Positions 52,010 to 61,725 of a DNA stretch of 64,000 bases are shown here, piece after piece. Under the pieces are notes generated by a model. That model did no database searches, had not been told where the DNA came from, and was given only the letters and a program-made list of their open reading frames with translations. How positions within the stretch are numbered: the stretch's first letter is position 1; each line of letters opens with the position of its first letter. Source of the DNA: DASPKM01 sp963817075 (GTDB taxonomy: Bacteria > Bacteroidota > Bacteroidia > Chitinophagales > Chitinophagaceae); contig CAWFMT010000009.1 in NCBI GenBank assembly GCA_963817075.1, forward strand, positions 625,626-689,625, in the 5' to 3' direction. A program made the translations under genes and the position numbers.

Positions 52010-52960
52010 TCATATCCTGGTCAATTTTCTGTAGTGTGGAGGGACGCCTTTAAATAAACTTAGAGGAAAGGGGAGTTTGTTCAGGTAGATGGTTTGAAAT
52101 TCTTCTTTGAATGCACCAAACCTGCCATAGAAAGTTGAAATACTTGCTTCATCAGAACCTTCAAAATCCAGAATGGTCTTTTGTTCAGCATGTTCTTTTA
52201 TGAAAGCGTCGATAAGAAGTGGAGATGATCCAAGTTTCTTGCTTCCTGGTTGATTATCTACCAACCAATAGTATGCCCTGCCATTTCCAAAAAGAAATGC
52301 AGCGCATGAGACCAATGAACCGTTTCGATAAATCCCATAGGTGACTGCTTCATTCCTTGAGTGATAATGCAGAAAGACTTTCTTCAACAAATCGAATGCT
52401 CCTTTTTCGATCCTTGTAAAGCCCGGATATGATTTCGCGCAATTAAGGATGACTTCTTCAATAGGAATATTTTTTCTGACCTGGCATCCCTCCTTTATTG
52501 CCTTTGAAACATTCCGGGTAATGTTATCCCGATATCCATCCCTGATCCGCTCATAAGTTTGGTCAAGAGAAAGAACAAAATTTGTTCTTATATAGGTCGG
52601 ATAAGGTGATGCTTGAAGAAAGTTTTCATGATTGAGGCTGATGTCCCAGTATTTGAATTTTTTTGGAATGGCATGCAAAAATTTCCTAACAATTTCTGGA
52701 TTCAGATGATTTCCAAATACGCCAAGTACTGGTGTAAGGAATGGTTGAAATAAATATTGTAATCCGAATTTTTTCCTTGATGGGAGCGGCATCACATACT
52801 TATAATTGTCAAGTACGAGCGCATTCCAGTTTTCAGCCATAATGTCCAGGTATGCTGATTGCGCATAGATCAATCCGTTGGATGCATTTTGGATGCATGC
52901 ATCCCATTTTTCAATTGCGATTTCGGTTCTGCGGAGAAAACTTATGGATGAATTATCCAT
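52010..52960 (-). CDS. FemAB/GNAT-fold acyltransferase
   Basis: 316 residues without membrane segments. The C-terminal half has the GNAT pattern of the FemAB-like group: EAVTYGIYRNGSLVSCAAFL near 205, NGRAYYWLVDNQPGSKKLGS and SPLLIDAFIKEHAEQKTILD, FEGSDEASISTFYGRFGAFK. The N-terminal half is a second, degenerate GNAT-like fold (SNGLIYAQSAYLDIMAENWN). Such enzymes transfer aminoacyl or acyl groups to peptidoglycan or polysaccharide. Its start is 2 bp from the end of the upstream M1 gene, so it is in that operon. Confidence 0.78.
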   Translation of the reverse strand: MDNSSISFLRRTEIAIEKWDACIQNASNGLIYAQSAYLDIMAENWNALVLDNYKYVMPLPSRKKFGLQYLFQPFLTPVLGVFGNHLNPEIVRKFLHAIPKKFKYWDISLNHENFLQASPYPTYIRTNFVLSLDQTYERIRDGYRDNITRNVSKAIKEGCQVRKNIPIEEVILNCAKSYPGFTRIEKGAFDLLKKVFLHYHSRNEAVTYGIYRNGSLVSCAAFLFGNGRAYYWLVDNQPGSKKLGSSPLLIDAFIKEHAEQKTILDFEGSDEASISTFYGRFGAFKEEFQTIYLNKLPFPLSLFKGVPPHYRKLTRI

Positions 52961-52962
52961 TC

Positions 52963-55789
52963 TCAGTATAGTTGTACCAGGTTAATATACTTTCTGAGAT
53001 TGATCTTTTGAATATCGATAGAAAATGAGATCTTCTTAAAAAACTTATTTTCTTCAGGTACAGTTTTTAATTGATCGCGAAACTCCTTGCTATAAAGTAT
53101 GGGTGCATATACGTTTATAATATCCTTGAGAAGACTGAGTTGTAATCCACCAACATACAGGAATCGACTTGTGCCGGAGCCTTTTTTCCAGGCCTCCGCG
53201 TAGGTACCGATATCCAGGAACAATTTGATCGGAAGTTTGATAGGAAAAAGTCGATCAGGTAAACTGGAGTTGAAATTCATTGAGGCCACCCAATTATTCT
53301 GATCTTCCCTGCAAGCCCTGGAACAGATCTGTTCTAAGTTTCAGATCACCGTCTCTCATCATCACCTGCTGGCTTGCACCTCCATCATTTTCATTTCTGC
53401 CGATAAAAAAATTGCTGTAGGTATAGTCTTCATTTCCTCTAACCGCAGTCAGCTTCGGCTGATAAACATAGGTACTGAATTCTTTCGATGATGTCTTTCC
53501 TCCCAGGTAGCCAAACTTCGCAGCAAATACGCGCATGTTCAAACCTCCGTTACCTTTTGAATAATTGAAGAACTGATTTCCTGTAAAAGATGCGCGCCAG
53601 AAATCAGGTCCCTGCTGGATCTGCAGGCTTCCCTCATATGGATATAATCTCCTGAAATTATCAACACCTATGGTGAGTTGATTTATCACTCTTGATGCAT
53701 ATTCAGTTTCTTGAGGATAAAAAAGCGTGTCAGATTTTTTCAAAAAGTAATTGAATCCTTTCTCTGAAATAATATATGACCTGAGGTCTACCCACCAGGT
53801 TTTTCTATTTCGTGGATCAGGATTGCTGAACATCACCCTGATGTTTGGAACCAATTTTACAAATCCACCAAAGACCTTATTTCCGTTGCTGTCAACTCCC
53901 TTCAGAGTGGAAAAACGTGAAGCACTCAATCCAATGGATTTGTTAACTGTATTACTGGCTTGAACTGTGTAAGACAATTTACCAAGACCATTCAATTGCT
54001 TGCTTCCCGTGGCATATAGAGGCATTAAGAGAAATTGGAATTTATTAGAAGGAAGATTATAATTATGAATCCCCGGTCCAATCATAAAACCATCATACTT
54101 ACTGAAAGTAAAAGCAGGGAATAGACCGATGTACATATTCTTTTTATAATCTCCCAATGAAAAGAATGGTACAAGTTTTATACTCCTGATTTTTTCGAAA
54201 ACCGGCCTTGTTTCTTTTTTTGAAGCTGCGTCAAAAAATGCAGACAGATCATTCCCCGTCTTTTCTTCCATGATCCTTTTGAAATCTTCGGGATATGGAT
54301 GGCGATTTTTCCAGGCTGTAAAATATGCCTTCATTCCTTCATCAAACTTTGCCTTGCCAACATGCATTTCAATTTCCTTTAACCAGAATGCAGTTTTATA
54401 GTAAGCAATGAGGGTGTAATTAATAAAAGTGAAACTATCAGATGTAGTTGTTATTGCCTGATCCTTTTTCCAATTAGTCCAGGTGTCAATTGCCCGATTG
54501 ACCATTCCTATTTCAGTAATAATTTTCCTTTTTTGTAAATCATCCTGGAAATTTTTTCCATCCATGTAGCGTAAGTCATAATAGGTATTGATCCCTTCAT
54601 CCATCCATGGAAACGCACGCTCATTAGATGCAAGAACGCTCTGGAACCAATTATGTCCAATTTCATGCTCCACTGTTTCTTCCAGGAGAAAATCATCATC
54701 CATCGGAGAAATACTTGTAATGGTTGGATATTCCATTCCGCCAGTGAAGGCCATTTTCGCTTCTACAACGCTCATCACACTATATGGGTATTCTGCTATC
54801 ACCCTTGACCTGAAATGAAGTGCGTCTTTAATGAATTTCATACAATTCTTCCATCCTGATGATTTCCGGTCAACATAAAACACAAATGCATCAACAACCT
54901 TTTTATCAAGCATAACAGTATCAGAAATCACAAGGAATCGCTTGTCCGCAAACCATGCAAAGTCATGAATCATCTCCTGTTTGTAATTCAGAGTTTTTAT
55001 TTCTGTTGAAGAAGGAGGAAATATTTCTGAAGGCAACCTGGGTTCACCAAGTTTAGGTCTTGGCCGGGGAGTGGCCAGGGGATCACTAACAGTTGATTCA
55101 TTTCTTGACTTCATCCAGTTAATTTCTTGCTTGTCCTGCAATTCTCCAGTGGCAGCAACTACGTAATTCCTGGGCAGGGTGATCCTCACATCATAATTTC
55201 CGAACTCACTGTAAAATTCACCCTGGTCCAGATACGGCATCGGATGCCAACCATATTTATCATAGACCGCGGGTTTGGGATACCATTGTGTGATATGGTA
55301 TGACTGACCTACATGTCCTCCCCTCGAAAAATTAAGTGGAAGTTTTACATGAAAAGGTGTGGTAATGGTGACTGAATTTCCAGGGGCAAGAGGCTTAGGA
55401 AGAACCAGTTTTATAATATCTATATGCTGCGGGTGATCCTCAATTTTCAGCGGTTCATTATCGATCCTAAAATCAAGTCTGTTGATATAGCCACGATCCT
55501 CTCTGCCTGAGAAGTAGAACTTGGTGCTGCCATTCTCTATCTGCTGGTCGCTGAATGCAGTTTTATCATTCTTGAAGGCATTCGGCCAAACATGAAACCA
55601 AAGGAAAAAAAGGGAATCGGGAGAATTATTTGTGTATTCAATTTTTTCAAATCCTTCCAGGGTATGCTCTACGTCATTCAATGTGACATCAATAACAAAA
55701 TTCACCTGTTGTTGCCAATAATTATTCTGAGATACGAGAGGGGTATGAAAGACGTAAAATGAAAGAAAGAGCAGGCCGATTTTTTTCAC
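52963..55789 (-). CDS. M1-like metallopeptidase with C-terminal barrel-like domain, frameshifted near its end
   Basis: Start GTG 55789 gives a signal peptide (KKIGLLFLSFYVFHTPLVSQ). Zinc motif HEIGHNWF near 374 with WMDEGINTYYDL near 397; GMEYP near 344 replaces GAMEN. After about 560 residues come repeated amphipathic strands (FQFLLMPLYATGSKQLNGLG, YTVQASNTVNKSIGLSAS) that look like an outer-membrane barrel. The frame stops at 53294 after LQGRSE because of one extra T at 53296; NNWVASMNFNSSLPDRLFP continues in the next frame for 108 codons to NLVQLY. The whole protein would have about 940 residues. It lies directly downstream of its paralogue. Confidence 0.8.
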
Positions 55790-55804
55790 CAGGTATTGTT
55801 TCGT

Positions 55805-55812
55805 CAAAAATA
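55805..55812 (-). promoter_or_regulatory. Possible -7 box of the M1 / acyltransferase operon
   Basis: Minus-strand TATTTTTG fits TAnnTTTG and lies 15 bp before the GTG start at 55789, which argues for GTG over the TTG at 55822. No -33 match is seen. Confidence 0.35.
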
Positions 55813-55814
55813 GA

Positions 55815-55886
55815 AAACACAAATTACACGAATTATAACGAAATTCTTGGCGTTCCCTTGCGTCTTTGTGTGATTGCGGTTAAATG
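55815..55886. repeat. AATTACACGAATT words and AACCGC right half
   Basis: ACAAATTACACGAATTATAA followed by TTCTTGGCGTTCCCTTGCG and TGTGATTGCGGTTAAATG. It separates the two M1 genes; the AACCGC element has only its right end. Confidence 0.7.
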
Positions 55887-55888
55887 TA

Positions 55889-57457
55889 CTACTCCAGTGA
55901 CCCTTTTTTGTTTCTAATTTCGAAGAGATCATCAAGTTTGGTATTCAGCGCCTTTTCCAATGACAGTTTAAAATCTTCGGGATAAGGATGCTTAAACTTC
56001 CATTCATTGAAATACGCCTTCATTCCATTGTCAAGATTCTCCTTGCCAAGGTTCAATTCCAGAATGTACAACCATACAGCAGTCTTTAGATAGACAACAA
56101 CACCATATTCATCCTTGTTACTAAAAGAAGCCGAATGAGTCTCAATTGCAGGTTCCATCGGGATCCGGGAAAGGGCTGAATATATCAGTGACGTGAACTC
56201 ACCTGAAGGCCTCTTCCTGACATCTTCAGGAATCTCCTTTCCAAAAACACTATTCGCACGATATTTTTCCGCCTCATATCTAAACTGAAAATAACTATTG
56301 ATGCCTTCATCCATCCAGGCATGATCACGTTCATTGCTTCCAAGGATGCCGTAAAACCAGTTGTGTCCTACTTCATGGGTGATAACTGCATCAAGCGTTT
56401 CCTCACTCGCATCCGGACTTGTAATATGTGTGATCATTGGATATTCCATTCCACCTGACATCAGGTTCCTGGGACCTTCAACTGCCTGCACTACGGGATA
56501 AGGATATTCGCCGATCCATTTACTGTATTTACTTGTTGCGTCTTTTATGTAATCAGTGCTGTTGTCCCATAACTTGTTTCCTCCCGGAAGATGGTAAGAA
56601 AAAACATCCACCGTTTTGCCAGAGGGAAGATTCAGGGTATCATATTCAATGATGAAATTTTTGTCAGCAAACCATGCGAAATCGTGTACGCTATCTGCGG
56701 TATAGGTCAAGGTTTTTGGAGTGGTTGCTGTTGATTTATATTTTGAATTGGTTCCGGTATGATTTGCTTTTCCTAATTCCTTATAAGCATTTAGTTCTTC
56801 TGCATTCTGCATTGTTCCTGTTGCCGCCACCACATAGGCAGGTGGCACACTGATGTTTACTTTGAAACTCCCAAATTCACTAAAAAATTCACCCTGATCC
56901 AGGTAAGGCATTTCGTGCCATCCTTTCCGATCGTATACTGCTGGTTTAGGATACCACTGACAGATGATATAAGATTGTTTTCCATCATGCCCCATTCTTG
57001 AAATGTAAGAAGGCAGCTTCACAAAAAATGGTGTGCTGATCTTTACTTTTTCACCGGTCGCAATAGGTTTCGGCAGAAAAACTTTAATAATGTCTATCTC
57101 TTCAGGATGAGGTTCTGTCTTCACTTTTTGTCCGTCAACAGTAAAATCCAGGCTATCAATAAACCCTTTATCCTTCATATCCTTCCATCGTTTTTTACCA
57201 TCTTTTTCCCGTGCGAGCTGCTTGGCAAAGGCAGAATTATCATTCTTATAAGCATTTGGCCAGATATGGAACCAGATAAAGTCAAGCTTATCAGGAGAAT
57301 TGTTAAGGTATTCCAAATTCAAAACTCCCTTCAGTGTGTTGTCTTTATCGTTAAGACTCACATCAATAGTGTAATCAACCCGCTGTTGCCAGTATGCCTG
57401 TTGCGCAAATGATGATATCGATAGGAAAATGGATAATGCAAGCAATCTCGTCTTCAT
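55889..57457 (-). CDS. M1 family metallopeptidase, short form
   Basis: 522 residues from ATG 57457 with signal peptide (MKTRLLALSIFLSISSFAQ). It is a paralogue of the downstream gene: both have WQQRVDYTIDVSLND / WQQQVNFVIDVTLND and YPKPAVYDRKGWHEMPYLDQ. Zinc site HEVGHNWFYG near 360 and WMDEGINSYFQF near 383; SGGMEYPMITHI near 330 is in the GxMEN place. It ends just after the catalytic domain (LDDLFEIRNKKG), without the barrel-like tail. The in-frame extension upstream (to 57619) is repeat sequence and is rejected. Confidence 0.9.
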   Translation of the reverse strand: MKTRLLALSIFLSISSFAQQAYWQQRVDYTIDVSLNDKDNTLKGVLNLEYLNNSPDKLDFIWFHIWPNAYKNDNSAFAKQLAREKDGKKRWKDMKDKGFIDSLDFTVDGQKVKTEPHPEEIDIIKVFLPKPIATGEKVKISTPFFVKLPSYISRMGHDGKQSYIICQWYPKPAVYDRKGWHEMPYLDQGEFFSEFGSFKVNISVPPAYVVAATGTMQNAEELNAYKELGKANHTGTNSKYKSTATTPKTLTYTADSVHDFAWFADKNFIIEYDTLNLPSGKTVDVFSYHLPGGNKLWDNSTDYIKDATSKYSKWIGEYPYPVVQAVEGPRNLMSGGMEYPMITHITSPDASEETLDAVITHEVGHNWFYGILGSNERDHAWMDEGINSYFQFRYEAEKYRANSVFGKEIPEDVRKRPSGEFTSLIYSALSRIPMEPAIETHSASFSNKDEYGVVVYLKTAVWLYILELNLGKENLDNGMKAYFNEWKFKHPYPEDFKLSLEKALNTKLDDLFEIRNKKGSLE

Positions 57458-57537
57458 GAATTTCAACTTATTAAGTGTGCTAATATAGGAACGGAATAGA
57501 TGCGTCTTATCGTATGAAAGTTGCAGGCCAGAGGAGG

Positions 57538-57643
57538 TTTGATTGTTCGAATGTTTGGATGTTCGGAAATTTAACCGCCAGGACGCCATGGCGCAAGGTT
57601 TCGTCAAGAACATAAACATTCAAACAATCAAACATTCAAATTT
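57538..57643. repeat. GTTCGAAT octamers and AACCGC left half
   Basis: ATTGTTCGAATGTTTGGATG, then TTTAACCGCCAGGACGCCAT with GGCGCAAGGTTTCG (left end only) and AACATTCAAACAATCAAACA. The two octamer runs are inverted relative to each other around the AACCGC piece. Confidence 0.75.
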
Positions 57644-57648
57644 CTTTG

Positions 57649-59067
57649 TCACTTCCCCTTCGCTGTAAAAATAATCCTGAGCGTATGCACAAGGATCTTA
57701 AAGTCCAGGGCCAATGAAATATTTTCAATGTAAAGAAGGTCATACTTCATTCTTTCGGTCATTTCTTCTACATTCTCTGCATACCCAAATTGAACCATCC
57801 CCCAGGAAGTGAGGCCAGGCTTTACTTTAAGCAGATATTTGAAATAGGGCGATTTTGAAAGGATCTGGTCTATATAAAATTTCCTTTCGGGTCTTGGTCC
57901 AACAAGGCTCATTTCTCCTTTCAGAATATTCCAGAGTTGGGGTAGCTCATCAAGCCTCCATTTACGCATGGTTTTTCCCCATCTTGTGATGCGGGGGTCA
58001 TTCGCTGTTGACAATGCAGGTCCATTCTTCTCAGCATCAGCCACCATTGATCTGAACTTATAAATTCTAAATGACTTGTTTTTGTATCCAATCCTCTCCT
58101 GGGAAAAGATAATGGGTCCCTTGGAAGAAATTTTCACACGAATTGCGGCATAGATCATCAAAGGGGAGAGAAGTATAAGCCCAATGATTGCAACTGAAAC
58201 ATCCAATAATCTTTTTATGTTTTGTTGCCATTCGGGTATGAGGTCAGTCTTGATATCTGTAAGCAGGGCGCCAAAAATGTTGCTGGTCTTGACCGTTCCT
58301 GAAAGGATGTCGATAGTATCTGGTACCATCTTGATCTCGATATCTTTTTCACTCAGCTTTTCTATCACTTCTTCCAATTGTCCTCTTTCCGATCTTTCTG
58401 TCGCAAGCACTACCAGTTCGATCTGGTGTTCATCAACAATACTTTCAATTTTCTGCAGGCTCCCGATCTGGTTCAGGTGATTACTAATGCCATTTTTGCC
58501 ATTTACACCATTGGTTATATAACCAACATAATGATAGCCTGCCATTTTCAAACCAAGCTCAGTGTCTTTATAAATTTTTTCAGCGATGGAGTTGCCTCCC
58601 ACCAGGAGGGCATTGAATCTTACCGAGCCTCGCATGACCTGATTCTTGATAATTTTCAGGATCAAGGACCTTCCAATTAGCGTAAATAAAAAATGTGCAA
58701 CGAAATATGTCAGGTAGACTTTATAATAGTAGGTATAGTTATGCTGAGGATCATTGATGATGATCAAAAAGAATATTAGTGTGCAACCAAGAAATGAGCA
58801 TATGAAGCTTGTTCCAAATTCATTCAATCTGGATTTTCGGTATAGGGAATTATAAGAACCAACAAGGGTGTACAACATGAGCCATCCAAATGGTATCATT
58901 GCTAAACCCCACCAAAATCTGTTATTCAGATATATTCCGCGTGAGGTTTCAATTACTTCTTCCAATAAATAGCGTCTGGTGAAATAAAGGATGATCCATG
59001 CAATTGCAGCTGCCAGGTAATCTGAGAGAATGTACCAGATAATATGGATTTTTTTCTTATACGGCAT
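57649..59067 (-). CDS. Exopolysaccharide polyprenyl glycosylphosphotransferase (WcaJ/WbaP type)
   Basis: Transfers a sugar phosphate to undecaprenyl phosphate, the first step of exopolysaccharide assembly. 472 residues: four N-terminal membrane helices (about 10-135), a Rossmann-like CoA-binding part (NALLVGGNSIAEKIYKDTEL), a fifth helix (VSVAIIGLILLSPLMIYAA near 290), and the sugar transferase domain with IIFSQERIGYKNKSFRIYKF, ADAEKNGPALSTANDPRITR, LDELPQLWNILKGEMSLVGP and RPERKFYID. It ends in KILVHTLRIIF. Coupled to the upstream dehydrogenase (4-bp gap). No glycosyltransferases follow. Confidence 0.93.
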   Translation of the reverse strand: MPYKKKIHIIWYILSDYLAAAIAWIILYFTRRYLLEEVIETSRGIYLNNRFWWGLAMIPFGWLMLYTLVGSYNSLYRKSRLNEFGTSFICSFLGCTLIFFLIIINDPQHNYTYYYKVYLTYFVAHFLFTLIGRSLILKIIKNQVMRGSVRFNALLVGGNSIAEKIYKDTELGLKMAGYHYVGYITNGVNGKNGISNHLNQIGSLQKIESIVDEHQIELVVLATERSERGQLEEVIEKLSEKDIEIKMVPDTIDILSGTVKTSNIFGALLTDIKTDLIPEWQQNIKRLLDVSVAIIGLILLSPLMIYAAIRVKISSKGPIIFSQERIGYKNKSFRIYKFRSMVADAEKNGPALSTANDPRITRWGKTMRKWRLDELPQLWNILKGEMSLVGPRPERKFYIDQILSKSPYFKYLLKVKPGLTSWGMVQFGYAENVEEMTERMKYDLLYIENISLALDFKILVHTLRIIFTAKGK

Positions 59068-59071
59068 TCAA

Positions 59072-60046
59072 TCAGCTCAGCTGCAGGTTATATTTTATCT
59101 TATCCAGGATTTGGTGGGCTACATCCATTGCGCGATAACCATCCACCTCTGAAACAACGGTTGGTTGATTCTTAAGAATTGAATGTACAAACTCTTCGAG
59201 TTCCTTCCTGATTGCATTGACTTCGGGAACTTGCGGATTTACGATCGCGATGGTTTTATTTCCCTTCGGGGTTTCAATATCAAATGAAAATGCATCAATA
59301 TCTTTTGAGGTCTTCAAACGAATGATCTCAGTTTTTTTATTCAGAAAATCAACTCCTATATAAGCATCCTTCTGGAAAATTCGCATCTTCCTCATTTTCT
59401 TCAATGAGATCCGGCTTGCACTGAGATTTGCAACACATCCGTTGTTAAATTCCATTCTCACATTCGCGATATCTGGTGTATCTGTCATAACTGCCACACC
59501 ACTGGCGGAAATAGTTTTGACTTCGCTTTTTACAATGCTTAAAATGATGTCTATATCGTGGATCATGAGGTCCAGGATCACACTTACCTCAGTGCCTCTC
59601 GGATTGAATTGTGCCAATCGGTGGACTTCAATAAACATCGGGTGAAGATCTACTTCTTTCAGTGCGAGAAAGGCGGGATTAAATCGTTCAACATGTCCTA
59701 CCTGCATCTTGATATTGGATTCTTTTGCAAGTTGTACCAGTTTCCTGGCTTCTTCCATATCATTCGCGAGGGGCTTCTCTACAAAAACATGTTTTCCTTT
59801 TTTGATGGCCTGTTCACACAGATCAAAGTGGTAATTGGTTGGAGCTACTATGTCCACTGCATCTACCGCATCCATCAGTGTTTCCGGATCAAAGAATCTT
59901 GCCACTTGATATTTTTGAATCACTTCCTGGGCCGCAGATTCATTGGGGTCATAGAAACCTACAACCTCCACATCCCTGATCTCTCGCCAGTTGTTCAAAT
60001 GGAATTTTCCCAGGTGGCCTGTTCCAAATACTCCGATTTTCAGCAT
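59072..60046 (-). CDS. Gfo/Idh/MocA family oxidoreductase
   Basis: 324 residues. Rossmann loop GVFGTGHLGKFHL at residues 5-17, FYDPNESAAQEV near 35, VEKPLANDMEEARKLV near 91 (catalytic Lys), QVGHVERFNPAF near 116 and DLMIHDIDIILSI near 160. It resembles WlbA/WbpB-like UDP-sugar dehydrogenases by context: the gene precedes the glycosylphosphotransferase with a 4-bp gap, so it may make the sugar for that pathway. Exact substrate is unknown. Confidence 0.85.
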   Translation of the reverse strand: MLKIGVFGTGHLGKFHLNNWREIRDVEVVGFYDPNESAAQEVIQKYQVARFFDPETLMDAVDAVDIVAPTNYHFDLCEQAIKKGKHVFVEKPLANDMEEARKLVQLAKESNIKMQVGHVERFNPAFLALKEVDLHPMFIEVHRLAQFNPRGTEVSVILDLMIHDIDIILSIVKSEVKTISASGVAVMTDTPDIANVRMEFNNGCVANLSASRISLKKMRKMRIFQKDAYIGVDFLNKKTEIIRLKTSKDIDAFSFDIETPKGNKTIAIVNPQVPEVNAIRKELEEFVHSILKNQPTVVSEVDGYRAMDVAHQILDKIKYNLQLS

Positions 60047-60156
60047 TCACATTAATTAAGCGGCAAAGATAGTGCTGTGGAGTCCTTTGGTTTCTCAGAT
60101 TTGGGAGATCATATGTATTATTTCAGGAGATGCCTGATATGAGAGTATTTAAGCAC

Positions 60157-61497
60157 TCATATTGATGGAAGTTTCCACGGATCCCTGTATGTTGACGTAA
60201 TCAACGCATTGGCTGCCTGGTTATTCCCAAAATTCTTTGTTGTATCGTTCCACTCAAGTCTTGATTGCGTTCTCAAAGCAATATTTGCCATATGGGCATA
60301 TAAAGCAACCAGTCGGCCCTGCTCTATTGGACAATTAGGCTCCTTTCGCGATTTTATGCATTCAAGAAAATTTTTGACATGGTCCTCATGTGAATCCCTT
60401 GCACTCTGTCGTGGCATTGCCGGAACCTTATATTGCCCATTCTCATTTTCAGGAAAAACTTCCCATCCTTCACGATCAATAACAAGTGTTGCATCGTTTC
60501 CAATAAATGCCAGACCGTACGATCGATTGTAAGGTCCTGATTGAAGTCCCGCACTATGTTCCCAGGTGATGACATAATCCTTCATTTGATAATTCACACT
60601 CATTGTATCGAAGGTTTCGTGTGCATTATTTGGAAATGCCCAATTGCCACCTGTGGCTGTTACTGCAATTGGAGTTGTATTGGTATTTTTTGGCCATAGT
60701 GCCATATCTATAAGGTGCACTCCCCAATCAGTCATCAATCCGCCGCCATAATCCCAAAACATTCTCCATGATCCATGAAATCTTGTTCGATTAAAACTTC
60801 TCTTAGGCGCTGGTCCAAGCCACATAACAAAATCTACCCCGGCAGGAGGCTCTGAATCTGCAACCTTCGGTTGACCGATGCCGTATCTGAAGTTTGCCCA
60901 GATATGCACTTTGCGCAGATCCCCGATCTTTCCTTCCCGCACCATGTCAGTTGCTTTTATGAAATGCGCTGCGCTTCTCTGTTGTTGCCCAACCTGGACA
61001 AGCCGATTGTATTTTCTTGCAGCTTTCACCATTAGCTCGCATTCACCAATACTATTAGCAAGAGGCTTTTCAACATATAAATCTTTGCCTGCCTGCATGG
61101 CATAGATGGATGGGAGGCAGTGCCAATGATCTGGCGTACCCACAATAACTGCATCTATATCTTTATTCTCTATCAGCTTTCGGAAATCTTTATACCTGGT
61201 GGGTGCCTTTCCTTGTTGTTTTTGAACGATGCCGATTTTCTCATCCAGAATTGTATCATCAATATCACAAATGCCAGCACATTCTACATTAGGCTGTTTC
61301 AACATATCAGTGAGATTATAGAAACCCATATTTCTTGCTCCCACAAGACCAACCACAATTTTCTCATTAGCGCCAACGATCCTATTTTTTACTGATGCAA
61401 GAAGTGGAGATGAAATCAGCGCGGAAGCACCAGCGGCGGCAAGTAGGGTGGTGCTGTCGGAAAGAAATTCTCGGCGCGTGGGTTTGCTGGTGCTCAT
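60157..61497 (-). CDS. Gfo/Idh/MocA family oxidoreductase with Tat signal
   Basis: 446 residues. A twin-arginine signal (TRREFLSDSTTLLAAAGAS) directs the folded, cofactor-bound enzyme to the periplasm. The Rossmann part has VGLVGARNMGFYN near 48, DAVIVGTPDHWHCLP near 113, DLYVEKPLANSIGE near 137 and VQVGQQQRSAAHF near 164; the C-terminal part contains FWDYGGGLMTDWGVHLIDMA near 250. Proteins of this class act on sugars or sugar acids in Bacteroidota polysaccharide use. It precedes the uxu genes' 3' end by a repeat spacer on the same strand. Confidence 0.88.
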   Translation of the reverse strand: MSTSKPTRREFLSDSTTLLAAAGASALISSPLLASVKNRIVGANEKIVVGLVGARNMGFYNLTDMLKQPNVECAGICDIDDTILDEKIGIVQKQQGKAPTRYKDFRKLIENKDIDAVIVGTPDHWHCLPSIYAMQAGKDLYVEKPLANSIGECELMVKAARKYNRLVQVGQQQRSAAHFIKATDMVREGKIGDLRKVHIWANFRYGIGQPKVADSEPPAGVDFVMWLGPAPKRSFNRTRFHGSWRMFWDYGGGLMTDWGVHLIDMALWPKNTNTTPIAVTATGGNWAFPNNAHETFDTMSVNYQMKDYVITWEHSAGLQSGPYNRSYGLAFIGNDATLVIDREGWEVFPENENGQYKVPAMPRQSARDSHEDHVKNFLECIKSRKEPNCPIEQGRLVALYAHMANIALRTQSRLEWNDTTKNFGNNQAANALITSTYRDPWKLPSI

Positions 61498-61725
61498 AAG
61501 TAGTTAGTTAGAAGAAGAAGTTAAAGAAGGGAAGAAGTTAAGGAGTTAAAGAATATCATGATTCAAATGCCAGAGAAATTCCAAAATCTAAAAACCAAAT
61601 CTCAAATACCTTTTAATTATCAATCAATGTTTTGATTTTTTCTTTGATTTTTCTCTCTATTCTTTGTGTTTTGTTATTTGGTTCTTGATTTTTTGCCCAT
61701 ATTCTCTAACTTCTTTAACTCCTGA
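61498..61725. repeat. Nested inverted repeats of two word families
   Basis: Outer arms: AAGAAGTTAAAGAAGG / AAGTTAAGGAGTTAAAGAAT at the left and CTCTAACTTCTTTAACTCCT at the right, the family of the rpsD-rpoA hairpin. Inner arms: CCAAAATCTAAAAACCAAAT and TTATTTGGTTCTTGATTTTT, the family of 42.34-42.48 kb. One hairpin is thus built inside another. Confidence 0.78.

Noticed and set aside
52963..53289. Separate 108-codon gene
   Set aside because: Its sequence continues the M1 protein exactly at the frameshift (RSE then NNWVASMNF), so it is the C-terminal end of that gene.
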